DNA of 36,258 bases. It comes from Oscillospiraceae bacterium (GTDB lineage Bacteria; Bacillota; Clostridia; UBA1381; UBA9506). Numbering within the stretch: the stretch's first letter is position 1; the number at the start of each line of letters is the position of its first letter. Below, in pieces: positions 16,765 to 26,310 of this stretch. Both the position numbers and the translations under genes were made by a program. Under the pieces are notes generated by a model that ran no database searches, was not told where the DNA came from, and saw only the letters and a list, made by a program, of their open reading frames with translations. The DNA is taken from contig SVJJ01000013.1 in the NCBI GenBank assembly GCA_015069045.1, forward strand, positions 1 to 36,258, read 5' to 3'.

Positions 16765-18132
16765 TTACCAGCCAAACCAGGAAAAGGGGAAGGGAATTTG
16801 TTGTGGAATCTCCTGTTGTTGTGGGAGCTGGGGTGCCTGCTGGGGTTCTTCCTCCACTGGTTTTTCTTCTTGCAGAGTTAAACGAATAGTCATTGTTTTT
16901 CCGTTACGATTAATGGTCATTGTCATGGTTTCTCCAACCTTGTGCGTATCCCGGATTTTATTAATCTCATCAATGGTGGTAACGGTTTGACCGTCGCAGG
17001 CTGTAATTACATCACCAATGCGTAAATCTGCTTTTTCAGCAGCACTATCTGCAAGAACAGAACGAACATACACACCAATCGGTAAATTATTAGCCTGTGC
17101 AATTGCCTCTGTAACCGTTTGACCGGTAATACCAATCACAACACGACCGGTAACATACCCATGCTGAATAATGGATTCAATAATGGGCTTAGCTTCATTT
17201 ATAGGAATAGCAAATCCCAAACCTTCTACATCATAGCCGGTAGATTTTGCAGTGTTAATACCAATTACCTGTCCGTAAATATTGAGAAGAGCACCACCGG
17301 AATTACCGGGGTTAATAGCGGCATCCGTTTGAATCATAGTCATTTGCTTACCATCAATGACCATGGAACGGTTAATGGCGCTAATGTAGCCAACAGTTAG
17401 CGTTCCGGCCAGTTCCTCCCGCAAGGGGTTGCCAATAGCAAGGGCTATTTCGCCAACACGCAAGGTAGAGGAATCGCCCAATTCGGCAAATGGCAACGCC
17501 GCTTGACTTTCTACCTTTAAAACAGCCAAATCTGTGCGAGAGTCTTTGCCAACAACCTTTGCATCCAGACTTTGACCCGCAATGGTGGTTACCGTAATTT
17601 CGGAGGCACCATCAATAACATGGTTGTTGGTTACCACATATCCATCATGGCGGATAATAATGCCAGAACCGCTGGATAACTGTGATTGTACGTAACCATT
17701 GCTTGGGCTTTTGCATAAAATACTGACAACAGCAGGGGATGCCAAATCATAAATCGCCGGAATGTCTAAGGGTACACCGATGCTGCTGGTGGCCATTTGC
17801 GTTACATCACCATACCCGGCAAAGCGAAGAGCCTCTCCCGCTGCCGGTAAAATACCGTGGCCGGTGTTAAACGAGGGTTGATAACATGCAGCGAAGATGC
17901 CTAAACATAAAGCACAAGTTAACAGTGAGCTGACAATAGCCACAAAAACAGGACTTTTAGCTATACGATGCATCCGTTTTCGTTTTGGCCGGTAAATCGT
18001 TAAGGAGCGATGGATTGGAACTGTACGCTTAAACTCTATTTCAAAATCGTCAGCTAACCATGTTGGTTCAGTCTTGTCGGCAGGTACATTTTCTGCTTCA
18101 AAAGAATCGTGGTAGTTTTTATTTTCGTCCAT
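16765..18132 (-). CDS. htrA: membrane-anchored HtrA/DegP-type serine protease with PDZ domain
   Basis: Quality-control protease acting outside the membrane. The 455-residue protein has a cytoplasmic N-terminus (1-60, with a basic RPKRKRMHR patch), one membrane helix (about 61-84), and a trypsin-like domain. The catalytic triad is H171 (TNNHVIDG), D201 (SRTDLAVLKV) and S278 (NPGNSGGAL). One PDZ domain (about 345-430) and a Glu/Pro/Gln-rich tail ending in FPFSWFGW follow. GGGAGG precedes the ATG. It is transcribed away from the HAD gene; a 7-bp inverted repeat lies just upstream. No clear terminator separates it from the htpG promoter. Confidence 0.93.
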   Translation of the reverse strand: MDENKNYHDSFEAENVPADKTEPTWLADDFEIEFKRTVPIHRSLTIYRPKRKRMHRIAKSPVFVAIVSSLLTCALCLGIFAACYQPSFNTGHGILPAAGEALRFAGYGDVTQMATSSIGVPLDIPAIYDLASPAVVSILCKSPSNGYVQSQLSSGSGIIIRHDGYVVTNNHVIDGASEITVTTIAGQSLDAKVVGKDSRTDLAVLKVESQAALPFAELGDSSTLRVGEIALAIGNPLREELAGTLTVGYISAINRSMVIDGKQMTMIQTDAAINPGNSGGALLNIYGQVIGINTAKSTGYDVEGLGFAIPINEAKPIIESIIQHGYVTGRVVIGITGQTVTEAIAQANNLPIGVYVRSVLADSAAEKADLRIGDVITACDGQTVTTIDEINKIRDTHKVGETMTMTINRNGKTMTIRLTLQEEKPVEEEPQQAPQLPQQQEIPQQIPFPFSWFGW

Positions 18133-18146
18133 ATATAAACCTCCCG

Positions 18147-18170
18147 GTAAACGTTATTATGAGCGTTTAC
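18147..18170. promoter_or_regulatory. inverted repeat in the htrA leader
   Basis: GTAAACG-N10-CGTTTAC abuts the ribosome binding site of htrA. It could be an operator or a leader stem masking translation. I do not recognise it as a known regulator's site, and no convincing htrA promoter hexamers were found in 18171-18276. Confidence 0.35.
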
Positions 18171-18276
18171 TCTTATTCTATCTAATACTATTAAAGCATA
18201 AGTTTTTGAATACAATATGAACAAACTGTAAATTTAGCATAAAAAAAGTCAATTTCTGTAAATTCCTTTAAAAGAC

Positions 18277-18305
18277 TTGCTAAGCAGCTGAATTTTTGAT
18301 AAAAT
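18277..18305 (+). promoter_or_regulatory. promoter ahead of the structured RNA/HAD gene
   Basis: TTGCTA (18277-18282), 17 bases, TAAAAT (18300-18305), with a TG extension. Transcription would begin near 18312, about 190 bases before the HAD start codon. Confidence 0.5.
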
Positions 18306-18311
18306 TATAAA

Positions 18312-18470
18312 AAGAAAGTGAAGGAGCTTTTGTATTCTGCATCTTGTACAATGCGTAAAAAGGTTGTGTATCGTTGGTGCCGCCACCCGAAGATATTAGC
18401 TGACATGGGGGGGAAGATATCGCCTGTTCCTACGTGTTTTTAGATGGCAATTAGCGAAACCTTTATAAAA
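18312..18470 (+). ncRNA. candidate structured RNA or leader upstream of HAD gene
   Basis: The ~190-base gap between promoter and ORF can fold. A long-range closing stem AAAGGTT (18359-18365) with AACCTTT (18458-18464) encloses GATATT (18392-18397)/GATATC (18416-18421). The latter's loop carries GGGGGGG (18407-18413), which could pair with the C-rich CCGCCACCC (18380-18388) as a pseudoknot. A 5-bp stem (TGCAT/ATGCG) precedes it. No terminator follows, so it may be an mRNA leader or be processed. I cannot assign a family; 6S RNA and the raiA motif are the first I would test. Confidence 0.35.
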
Positions 18471-18501
18471 CTGGAGCAAGTAAAAGGAAAGGAAAAAATA
18501 A

Positions 18502-19137
18502 ATGTATTATTTGTTTGATATGGATGGTGTTTTGTTTAACTCTGAGCCCGTAACCGTTCGTGCGGCGCAAGCTGTTTTGCTGGAATATGGCGTAAGGGCT
18601 GAGCCGGAGGATTTTATTCCCTTTATTGGTGCGGGCGATGGACATTTTGTGGGCGGTGTGGCAGAAAAATATGGCGTGGCCTATGTGCCAGACATGAAGG
18701 ACAAGCTCTATGAGAATTATTTAGTTTTAGTAAAAGAGGGATTGCAAATTTGCCCCGGAGCCAAAGAAATTTTGACCTTGTTGAAAAAAAGAGGAGAGAA
18801 AATCGCTCTTTGTTCCAGCGCAGACTTTATTAAAATCAAAGGTAATACTGATGCAGCCGAATTACCTTTAGAAATTTTTGATGCCTTAATATGTGGGGAT
18901 GATGTGGAACTAAAAAAACCGCATCCGGATGTTTTTTTGGCCGCCGCCAATCAACTGGGCGCGAATGCAAAAGATTGTTTAGTGATAGAGGATGCCGTAA
19001 ATGGTATTCAGGCGGCTAAAAATGCAGGGATGCGTTGTGCGGCGATAACTTCCTCCTTTTCTCGTGAGGTTCTTTTAGCCGAGGAACCGGATTTTATTAT
19101 TAATAACCTGATGGAAATTGCCGATTTACCCATGTGA
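18502..19137 (+). CDS. HAD-superfamily phosphatase, beta-phosphoglucomutase-like
   Basis: 211 residues with the complete HAD set. D6 and D8 lie in FDMDGVLF (nucleophile and acid/base), followed by a helical cap (about 15-85), motif II Ser in LCSSADF, motif III Lys in LKKPHPDVF, and motif IV in VIEDAVNGIQAA. This belongs to the subfamily I group of phosphoglycolate phosphatases, beta-phosphoglucomutases and sugar-phosphatases. The substrate cannot be chosen: no sugar phosphorylase gene is nearby, which weakens a true phosphoglucomutase role. A GGAAAGGA ribosome binding site precedes the ATG. It is a single-gene unit after an unusually long leader. Confidence 0.85.
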   Translation: MYYLFDMDGVLFNSEPVTVRAAQAVLLEYGVRAEPEDFIPFIGAGDGHFVGGVAEKYGVAYVPDMKDKLYENYLVLVKEGLQICPGAKEILTLLKKRGEKIALCSSADFIKIKGNTDAAELPLEIFDALICGDDVELKKPHPDVFLAAANQLGANAKDCLVIEDAVNGIQAAKNAGMRCAAITSSFSREVLLAEEPDFIINNLMEIADLPM

Positions 19138-19159
19138 GGATGGAGATAAGAACAAAACA

Positions 19160-19609
19160 AAAACGACGGAAAAGTCGCGTGGCTTGAAAAAAGGTTAACC
19201 GATGAACAATTAGCAGCTTATTATGTATAACAAATTGAATTGTTTAGGTGACGTTTTGAAATAGTATAAAGTATTTTCTGAAAAGCCTTCCCCTTGAGGG
19301 GAAGATGGGCTTTGCAAAGCAAAGCTCGGATGAGGTGTAGAAAATGCACTGTATTTTCGTATTTTATGCCCTGCCGGGCTGGCCTACTTTTGTGCGACAA
19401 AAGTAGCAAAAACATGGGGGAGTTTCGATTCTCCCCCATGCCCCCTTAAAACGGCACAGGGGCGTTGCCCCTGGACCTCCTTTACATAGAAGAACGATTT
19501 ACATAACCCATTTATGGGTAGCAAGTAGCGGCTCTGTGGCTGGCAGGCCAATAAAAAAGCGCACTTGTGCGCAGCCAGTAGCATTAGGGCTATGCCCAAA
19601 AATGAAAAA
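19160..19609 (+). repeat. hairpin-rich intergenic repeat, copy B
   Basis: The convergent HAD/mrp gap (19138-19657) has no gene. It repeats copy A's order: a decayed first stem with GTCGCGTGG, GGTTAACCGAT (19193-19203), CTTCCCC/GGGGAAG (19287-19304), GCTTTGC/GCAAAGC (19309-19325), CTACTTTTG/CAAAAGTAG (19384-19406), CATGGGGGAG/CTCCCCCATG (19413-19440), CAGGGGC/GCCCCTG (19457-19473), CCCATTTATGGG, and GCGCAC/GTGCGC. Stem sequences differ from copy A in paired, compensating ways while loop TTTCGATT is identical. Confidence 0.75.
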
Positions 19610-19628
19610 CCACCCGCTATGCGGGTGG
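19598..19628 (-). terminator. terminator of mrp
   Basis: Perfect 8-bp stem CCACCCGC/GCGGGTGG with a 3-base loop (19610-19628), then TTTTTCATTTTT on the minus strand, 29 bases after the mrp stop. Confidence 0.85.
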
Positions 19629-19657
19629 ATATTTATTTCTGTACCCAGTTAGAGGCC

Positions 19658-20500
19658 TTATTTTTGTGATTCCGGCAATTCTTTTAGTAATTCAGCGGCT
19701 TTATCAAACCAATCTGCCGGCAGGCTTTCAATTTCGCCCTTGTCACATGCGGCGGCAATAGCCGGATCAATAGGCAGCCGAGCCAAAACAGGCAGATTAT
19801 GAGCCTGGGCTATGGCGTCAATATGGCTATCTCCAAAAACGGCGTAATTCTTACCGTTGTCCGGGCAGGTAAAATAGGATAAGTTTTCAACAAGGCCCAA
19901 AATAGGAATGTTCATCATTTGTGCCATTTTAACAGCTTTTTCTACAATCATGGAAACAAGTTCCTGAGGCGATGTAACCACCACAATGCCATCTACGGCA
20001 ATAGACTGGAAAACAGTTAGTGGCACATCTCCGGTGCCTGGAGGCATATCAATAAACATATAGTCAATGTCACTCCAAATAACATCGGTCCAAAACTGTT
20101 TAACCGTGCCACCAATAACAGGACCCCGCCAAACAACCGGGTCTGTTTCGTTTTCCAAAAGCAAATTAAGGGACATAATTTCCACGCCGTTTTTACTGGA
20201 AACAGGCAATAACCCTTGCTCATTTGCCGTTGCCCGCTTCGTAATACCAAAGGCCTTGGGAATGGAAGGACCGGTAATATCCGCATCTAAAATAGCGGTA
20301 CGATAGCCCAATCGGTTCATGGTTACAGCCAGCAGAGAGGTGACCAGGCTTTTACCTACGCCGCCTTTACCACTCACCACACCAATAACTCGTTTTATTT
20401 GGCTTAAATCGTGCGGTTTTTCGCGAAAGTCTGCGGCTGCGTGCTGGCAACCCTCACAAGATTCTTTATTGCAAGCAGAATTGTTGCATGATTTTTCCAT
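19658..20500 (-). CDS. mrp: Mrp/NBP35-type Fe-S cluster carrier ATPase
   Basis: P-loop NTPase that carries Fe-S clusters to target proteins. The 280 residues begin with a cysteine-rich segment (C5, C10, C15, C18), recalling the NBP35-type N-terminal cluster site. A deviant Walker A GKGGVGKS (44-51) and MPPGTGD follow. The usual C-terminal CxxC of Mrp is reduced to one Cys in YFTCPDNGKNYAVFG, so cluster binding there must differ. The frame is open ten codons upstream, but ATG 20500 has AGAGG 8 bases before it. It is a single gene with its own promoter. Confidence 0.9.
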   Translation of the reverse strand: MEKSCNNSACNKESCEGCQHAAADFREKPHDLSQIKRVIGVVSGKGGVGKSLVTSLLAVTMNRLGYRTAILDADITGPSIPKAFGITKRATANEQGLLPVSSKNGVEIMSLNLLLENETDPVVWRGPVIGGTVKQFWTDVIWSDIDYMFIDMPPGTGDVPLTVFQSIAVDGIVVVTSPQELVSMIVEKAVKMAQMMNIPILGLVENLSYFTCPDNGKNYAVFGDSHIDAIAQAHNLPVLARLPIDPAIAAACDKGEIESLPADWFDKAAELLKELPESQK

Positions 20501-20550
20501 AGTTAATGCCTCTTTTCTTCTTATATACAATTGGGGATAAATGCTTTTTT

Positions 20551-20579
20551 ATCATATCACAAAATATTCCATTCGTCAA
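20551..20579 (-). promoter_or_regulatory. mrp promoter
   Basis: Minus strand TTGACG (20579-20574), 17-base spacer, TATGAT (20556-20551), TG-extended. An 11-bp inverted repeat (AATGCCTCTTT 20505-20515, AAAGAGGCATT 20582-20592) brackets it. Confidence 0.7.
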
Positions 20580-20650
20580 GCAAAGAGGCATTTTATACAA
20601 AAAGAAAATTTGCAGATAAGACCATGTTTACACCCCGTTTCCATTGTTTT

Positions 20651-21499
20651 TTAGACACCGCTATAGGCAGAAAAACCACCATCTACAGGAATAACCACAC
20701 CATTGACAAAGGAGGAGGCAGCCGGGCACAAAAGCCATAACAGAGTACCAATAAGCTCCTCTACATTGCCAAAACGGTCCATGGGTGTTTGAGAGAGAAT
20801 TTTTTCTGTTCTTTCGGTTGGGGTGCCGTTTGCATCATAAAGCAAACTGCGATTTTGGTCTGTTACAAAAAAACCGGGGGCAATAGCGTTAACACGGATG
20901 CCAACTTTGGAAAAGTGTACGGCCAGCCACTTGGTAAAATTAGACACAGCAGCTTTGGCGCCGCTATAGGCGGGAATTTTTGTTAAAGGAGAAAAAGCAT
21001 TCATAGAAGATATATTTAAAATGGTTGCATCTTGCTTGTTCATTAAATCCATGGCAAAAACCTGGGTGGGTAACAAAGTGCCCAAAAAGTTCAGGTTAAA
21101 TACAAAGGAAACGCCCTCCGGATCTAACCCAAAAAAAGTAACTAAATCCTTTTTTTCGTCGCCTATATGATAATATTCTAAAGAGGTTGTGCCCTTTGGG
21201 TGATTACCGCCGGCACCGTTAATTAAAATGTCGCAGGAGCCATAGGCATCGTTTATAGCCGTTTTGGCAATGCGCAGACTTTCGGCATCTAACACGTTGG
21301 CTCCAATTCCCATGGCCACGCCCCCTTCTGCCAAAATTTCTGCAGCAATTTTGTCTGCGTTTTCCTTGCGCAAATCCAAAATAGCCGTTTTGGCACCACA
21401 AGCGGCTACAGCCTTAGCAAAGGCACCGCAAAGAACACCGCCGCCGCCGGTAACCACAATCACCTTGTCTTGTAAATTAATTTTAAATGGCAAATTCAT
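20651..21499 (-). CDS. uxuB: SDR-family oxidoreductase, probable D-mannonate oxidoreductase
   Basis: Predicted to interconvert D-fructuronate and D-mannonate with NAD(P)H in hexuronate breakdown. The 282-residue short-chain dehydrogenase has the Rossmann motif [11 protein letters not shown] (18-28), INGAGGNHP, catalytic Ser in NISSMN, YxxxK in PAYSGAK, and a C-terminal [12 protein letters not shown]. Its ATG overlaps the uxuA stop by 4 bases, and the pairing with mannonate dehydratase indicates the substrate; sequence alone would only say SDR. No uronate isomerase or KDG kinase genes are in the window. Confidence 0.85.
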   Translation of the reverse strand: MNLPFKINLQDKVIVVTGGGGVLCGAFAKAVAACGAKTAILDLRKENADKIAAEILAEGGVAMGIGANVLDAESLRIAKTAINDAYGSCDILINGAGGNHPKGTTSLEYYHIGDEKKDLVTFFGLDPEGVSFVFNLNFLGTLLPTQVFAMDLMNKQDATILNISSMNAFSPLTKIPAYSGAKAAVSNFTKWLAVHFSKVGIRVNAIAPGFFVTDQNRSLLYDANGTPTERTEKILSQTPMDRFGNVEELIGTLLWLLCPAASSFVNGVVIPVDGGFSAYSGV

Positions 21500-22557
21500 A
21501 GGTTCATATCCTTTCTTGTTGCGTTTGCCCGTTCATAGGCTTCCCACAAGCCGTTAATATAAACAGCTCCCAGAGCACGGTCATAAAGGCCATAGCCGGG
21601 TCGGCCTGTTTCTCCCCAAATCATACGGCCGTGGTCGGGTCGGATGTAGCCGGTAAATCCGCTATCATAGTAGGCCTTTACAATACCGGCGATATCTAAA
21701 GAGCCACAATCTGTTTTATGAGCAGATTCTTCAAAACAGCGGTCGCCGGTAATTTTAATATTGCGTATATGGGCAAAATGAATTCGATCTGCAAATGTGT
21801 GAATAAAATCCACCATGTCATTATTAGGATCAACACCTAAAGAACCGCTGCAGAGTGTCAACCCGTTGTATGGGCTATCGTATAAATTTAAAAATCGTTC
21901 CAAATTTCTTTTGTTTGTAATGATGCGGGGCAGGCCAAAAATATCCCATGGGGGATCATCAGGGTGAATGGCCATTTTAATGTGGACCTCCTCGGCAACC
22001 TTAATGACTTTCTTTAAAAAGTATTGTAAATTGTTCCATAAATCCTCTTCAGAGATGGATTGATATTTTGTTAAAAGAGCTTGCATATCCTCTTTGGTAT
22101 AGCTAGTATCCCAGCCCGGCAAGGATAAATCTCCCGTAAGAGGATTCATGTTTTTAACAGTTTCATTTGTGTAAACAAGCGCGTTGGAACCATCGGGCAA
22201 TTCGTGAGCCAGTTCGGAGCGGGTCCAGTCAAAAACAGGCATAAAGTTGTAGCATACGCAGTCTATACCTGCTTTAGAAAGATTTCGTAGGGTCTTGCAA
22301 TAATTGTCAATGTATAGATCCCTATCTCCGTCGCCGGATTTAATATCCTCATGGACGGGGACGCTTTCAATGACAGAAAGAGAAAGGCCGGCAGCTTCAA
22401 TTTTATCTTTTAAATCTAAAATATTCTGCAATGGCCAAACCTGACCGACAGGGATATCGTAAATGGCAGACACAACACCGCATACCCCGGGAATTTGTCG
22501 AATTTTCTCTAATGTTACCGGGTCCCCATCCCCATACCAGCGAAAGGTCATTTTCAT
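21496..22557 (-). CDS. uxuA: D-mannonate dehydratase
   Basis: Dehydrates D-mannonate to 2-keto-3-deoxy-gluconate in glucuronate degradation. The 353-residue TIM-barrel enzyme starts [21 protein letters not shown] as UxuA proteins do. It contains the family stretches [30 protein letters not shown] and [11 protein letters not shown]. The frame is open 58 codons further upstream, but the ATG at 22557 has AAAGGAGG at ideal distance and matches the family start. It is the first gene of a uxuA-uxuB pair, divergent from dnaE. I see no convincing promoter or cre site in 22558-22663, although a weak TAAAAT lies there. Confidence 0.95.
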   Translation of the reverse strand: MKMTFRWYGDGDPVTLEKIRQIPGVCGVVSAIYDIPVGQVWPLQNILDLKDKIEAAGLSLSVIESVPVHEDIKSGDGDRDLYIDNYCKTLRNLSKAGIDCVCYNFMPVFDWTRSELAHELPDGSNALVYTNETVKNMNPLTGDLSLPGWDTSYTKEDMQALLTKYQSISEEDLWNNLQYFLKKVIKVAEEVHIKMAIHPDDPPWDIFGLPRIITNKRNLERFLNLYDSPYNGLTLCSGSLGVDPNNDMVDFIHTFADRIHFAHIRNIKITGDRCFEESAHKTDCGSLDIAGIVKAYYDSGFTGYIRPDHGRMIWGETGRPGYGLYDRALGAVYINGLWEAYERANATRKDMNL

Positions 22558-22663
22558 GGGTATACCTCCTTTTGCAATTATAATTTTCTCGTATTTTACC
22601 CTGAAACAGAACAAGTCATGCATAGCAAATGAAAGGCAAAATAGGCAATATAATAGAAATGTA

Positions 22664-22692
22664 TTGATTTTTCTTTTGTAAATAGGTATAAT
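22664..22692 (+). promoter_or_regulatory. dnaE promoter
   Basis: TTGATT (22664-22669), 17 bases, TATAAT (22687-22692), 37 bases before the dnaE ATG. Confidence 0.7.
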
Positions 22693-22729
22693 TAAAGTAC
22701 GGTTTTTAGCAGAAAGGAGGCGTAGGGCC

Positions 22730-25700
22730 ATGAATTTTGTACATTTGCATGTTCATACGGAATATAGTTTTTTAGATGGTCTTTGTCGGTTAGACGATTT
22801 GTTGGCCCACGCCAAGGAGCAGGGTATGACGTCTCTTGCCATAACAGACCATGGGGCCATGTATGGCGTAGTGGAATTTTATAAAAAGGCGAAAGAGGCA
22901 GGAATTCACCCCATTATTGGTTGTGAGGTTTACACTGCCGGGGTGAGCATGCACAGCCGTACACATGAAAACGGCAATCGAACGGGGCATCTTGTGCTTT
23001 TAGCTGAGAATATGACGGGATATCAGAATCTGGTCCGGCTTGTTTCTGCTGGTTTTACAGACGGATTTTACTATAAACCTCGTATTGACAGAGACCTTTT
23101 AGCACAACACACCGAAGGGCTCATTGCACTGTCTGCCTGCTTGGCAGGGGATATTCCTCAGGCTATTATCAATAACGATGAAAAAACGGCTCAGGAAATT
23201 ATTGAAAGCTATATCAATTTATTTGGTAAGGATAATTTCTTTTTAGAGTTGCAGGACCATGGTATTGCTGAGCAAAAAAAGGTGAATGCCCGCCTTATTG
23301 CATTGGCTGAGAAATATGGTGTTGGCTTGGTGGCCACCAACGATGTGCACTACATTCGTCAGGAAGATGCTAAACATCAGGATGTTTTAATGTGTATACA
23401 AACCAACCGCAAAGTGGCAGAAGAGGACCGAATGCGGTTTGAAACAGATGAATTTTATCTAAAGAGCGAGGCGGAAATGGCAGCTTTGTTTGAGAATGTG
23501 CCGGAAAGCCTTAGCAATACTGAAAAAATAGCACAGCGGTGTCAAGTGGATTTCACCTTTGGTAAGCTGTTGTTGCCTAAGTATCCTGTGCCTTCAGAGG
23601 CAGATTCCCTTGCTTACCTAACGGACTTATGCCAAAAGGGATTATCAAAGCGGTATGGCAAAAACGAGGAAGCCCAAAAACGCTTGGATTATGAGCTGGG
23701 TGTTATTCATCACATGGGCTATGTAGATTATTTTTTAATTGTGTGGGATTTTATTAAATATGCCAAAGATAACGGGATTCCCGTTGGGCCGGGCCGTGGT
23801 AGTGCTGCAGGCAGTATTGTGGCCTATTGTTTAGGCATTACCAATATTGACCCCTTGGCATATAACCTGCTGTTTGAGCGCTTTTTAAATCCGGAACGCA
23901 TCAGCATGCCGGATATTGATGTTGATATCTGTAATGAAGGCCGCCAGCGTGTTATTGATTATGTAGTAGAAAAATATGGTCGGGAGCGTGTGGCGCAAAT
24001 TATTACCTTTAATGCCATGAAGGCAAGAGCCGCCGTGCGAGATGTAGGCCGTGTTTTAGATGTAAGCTATGCAGATACCGATGCTGTTGCCAAAATGATT
24101 CCCAATGAGTTAGGCATGACCCTTAAAAAGGCTTTAGAGCTAAGTCCGGATATGAAGAAGAAATATGATGAGGATCCGGAGATTCATGAATTGATTGAGG
24201 AAGCCTTAGCTTTAGAGGGTTTAATTCGTAATGCAGGCACCCATGCAGCCGGTGTGGTCATTGCCGGGGATGTGATTACGAACCATATTCCTATTCAAAA
24301 AAATGATGATGTGATTACAACCCAGTTTCCCATGGGTAACATTGAAGAGCTGGGCTTTTTAAAAATGGATTTTTTAGGCTTGCGCAATCTGTCAATTATT
24401 GACGAAGCCTTATCCATTATTGCTGCCTCCGGGAAGGAAAAGCCTGATATGAGTACCATTCCCATTAACAGGCCGGAGGTATACGACATGCTTTCCCGGG
24501 GAGAGACAGAAGGCGTTTTTCAGCTGGAGTCAGGGGGTATGAAGCAGGTTATTAAGGAATTAGAGCCCCGAAGCATAGAGGATATTATTGCTGTTATTTC
24601 ACTCTATCGACCCGGTCCAATGGACCAGATTCCACGCTATATTGAAAACAAACGACATCCGGAGAAGGTAGCCTATAAGCACCCTATTTTAGAGTCGATT
24701 TTAGATGTAACCTATGGCTGTATGGTGTATCAGGAACAAGTTATGCAAATTGTACGGGAAATGGCCGGATATTCCTTAGGTCGTGCTGATTTGGTTCGCC
24801 GTGCCATGAGTAAGAAAAAGGCTGCCGTTATGGCAGAAGAGCGCAAGAATTTTATTCATGGTATTTGTGATGAGGCAGGTCATGTTTTGGTAGATGGTGC
24901 CGTGCGCCGGGGTGTGCCCGAAGAGGTAGCAAACAGCATCTTTGATGAAATGATGGATTTTGCCCAGTATGCCTTTAATAAATCTCATGCGGCAGCATAC
25001 GCGGCAATAACCTATCAAACCGCTTATTTAAAATGCTTTTACCCGGCAGAATATATGGCAGCGCTTTTATCATCGGTATTGGATTCCCCTGAAAAAGTGG
25101 CTCGCTATTCGGCCGAATGTAAACGAATGGGCATTCGTATTTTGCCCCCCGATATAAACAAAAGTCGCAGTGGCTTTACGGTAACGGAGGGCGACATTCG
25201 TTTTGGACTGGCCGTTATTAAAAATGTAGGTGCTGGCGTAATAGATCTGGTGGTGGCACAACGGGAGCAACAGGGTCCTTTTCAAAGTTATGAGGATTTT
25301 GTCAATCGAACCGCGGCATTAAATGTAACAAAGCGGGTTCATGAATTTTTGATTAAAGCTGGTGCTTTTGACAGCTTGGGAGAAACCCGTGCCGCTCTTT
25401 TAGTTGACTATGAGGATATGTTGGTGGCTGCTGCCAACGATCGCAAGCAAAATGTGGAAGGTCAAATTTCTCTCTTTGGTGGTGAAGAGGAGCAAGGGCA
25501 AAAAATCAAGGGAACCCGTTCTAATCGGCCGGAATTTCCTCAAAAACGGTTGCTCGCTTTGGAAAAAGAAAGCGTAGGTTTTTATCTTACCGGTCATCCC
25601 TTGGACGATTTTGCTGCTGATGCCACGACCTTGTCCGATTATCCTCTTATTCATCTTGCAGAGGCAGGGGAAGAAGGAAGCAATTTATATGATGGTATGG

Positions 25701-26227
25701 ACATAACCCTATGCGGGATTGTTTCGCAAGTTCGGGAAAAAATTACAAAAAGCAGTCAGATGATGGCTTTTGTTTCCTTAGAGGATGCCACCGGATCAGT
25801 GGAGTGTATTGTATTTCCTAAAATATACAGCCTACTCAAGCCATGTTTGATAGAGGATAATATTATTGTCGCTCGGGGACGGCTCAGCTTACGAGAGGAT
25901 GAAGAACCCAAGCTGATTATGAATGAGGCACAACCCATGGCGGAGGCCAAGGCCCAACAAGAACAAAAGGAGAAGAGCGTTTTTGCTCAACAGGAAAACA
26001 AAGAAAGCCGGAAACTCTTTTTAAAATTTTGCTTGGGGAAGGATTATTTGTTAGATAGAGTTAAACCCATTTTGGCAGCCCATAGCGGCAAGGTGCCGGT
26101 TTGTATCCACATAGAGGAAACAAAGGCTACGGCTCTTGCCCCACAAACTCTATGGGTAGAACCAAACCAGGAGCTTTTAGATAGATTAAGCGCTCTTTTA
26201 GGACAAGCCAATGTGGTGTTAAAATAA
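22730..26227 (+). CDS. dnaE: DNA polymerase III subunit alpha, DnaE type
   Basis: Replicative polymerase. The 1165-residue protein has a PHP domain (about 3-270) with metal-type residues H7 and H9 in [13 protein letters not shown]. The C-family palm contains [10 protein letters not shown] and catalytic D397/D399 in MPDIDVDI; fingers and helix-hairpin-helix regions follow. An OB-fold is near the C-terminus (about 985-1065, [15 protein letters not shown] to [13 protein letters not shown]). AAAGGAGG lies about 9 bases before the ATG. A PolC gene is not in the window; in Clostridia both often coexist. It is a single-gene transcript between divergent uxuA and convergent trxB. Confidence 0.97.
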   Translation: MNFVHLHVHTEYSFLDGLCRLDDLLAHAKEQGMTSLAITDHGAMYGVVEFYKKAKEAGIHPIIGCEVYTAGVSMHSRTHENGNRTGHLVLLAENMTGYQNLVRLVSAGFTDGFYYKPRIDRDLLAQHTEGLIALSACLAGDIPQAIINNDEKTAQEIIESYINLFGKDNFFLELQDHGIAEQKKVNARLIALAEKYGVGLVATNDVHYIRQEDAKHQDVLMCIQTNRKVAEEDRMRFETDEFYLKSEAEMAALFENVPESLSNTEKIAQRCQVDFTFGKLLLPKYPVPSEADSLAYLTDLCQKGLSKRYGKNEEAQKRLDYELGVIHHMGYVDYFLIVWDFIKYAKDNGIPVGPGRGSAAGSIVAYCLGITNIDPLAYNLLFERFLNPERISMPDIDVDICNEGRQRVIDYVVEKYGRERVAQIITFNAMKARAAVRDVGRVLDVSYADTDAVAKMIPNELGMTLKKALELSPDMKKKYDEDPEIHELIEEALALEGLIRNAGTHAAGVVIAGDVITNHIPIQKNDDVITTQFPMGNIEELGFLKMDFLGLRNLSIIDEALSIIAASGKEKPDMSTIPINRPEVYDMLSRGETEGVFQLESGGMKQVIKELEPRSIEDIIAVISLYRPGPMDQIPRYIENKRHPEKVAYKHPILESILDVTYGCMVYQEQVMQIVREMAGYSLGRADLVRRAMSKKKAAVMAEERKNFIHGICDEAGHVLVDGAVRRGVPEEVANSIFDEMMDFAQYAFNKSHAAAYAAITYQTAYLKCFYPAEYMAALLSSVLDSPEKVARYSAECKRMGIRILPPDINKSRSGFTVTEGDIRFGLAVIKNVGAGVIDLVVAQREQQGPFQSYEDFVNRTAALNVTKRVHEFLIKAGAFDSLGETRAALLVDYEDMLVAAANDRKQNVEGQISLFGGEEEQGQKIKGTRSNRPEFPQKRLLALEKESVGFYLTGHPLDDFAADATTLSDYPLIHLAEAGEEGSNLYDGMDITLCGIVSQVREKITKSSQMMAFVSLEDATGSVECIVFPKIYSLLKPCLIEDNIIVARGRLSLREDEEPKLIMNEAQPMAEAKAQQEQKEKSVFAQQENKESRKLFLKFCLGKDYLLDRVKPILAAHSGKVPVCIHIEETKATALAPQTLWVEPNQELLDRLSALLGQANVVLK

Positions 26228-26243
26228 ACCATGATGAAGAAAA

Positions 26244-26282
26244 AACAGGCACTCCAAAACCTTTCGTTTTGGAGTGCCTGTT
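26244..26282. terminator. bidirectional terminator between dnaE and trxB
   Basis: Perfect 17-bp stem (AACAGGCACTCCAAAAC and its complement) with a 5-base loop in the 83-base convergent gap; it can serve both strands. Confidence 0.85.
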
Positions 26283-26310
26283 ATATGTGTACAGATTTTT
26301 GTGAGCAGGC

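Noticed and set aside
22558-22731. 58-codon N-terminal extension of uxuA
   Set aside because: Covers the divergent promoter region and lacks family similarity; the ATG at 22557 has an ideal ribosome binding site.
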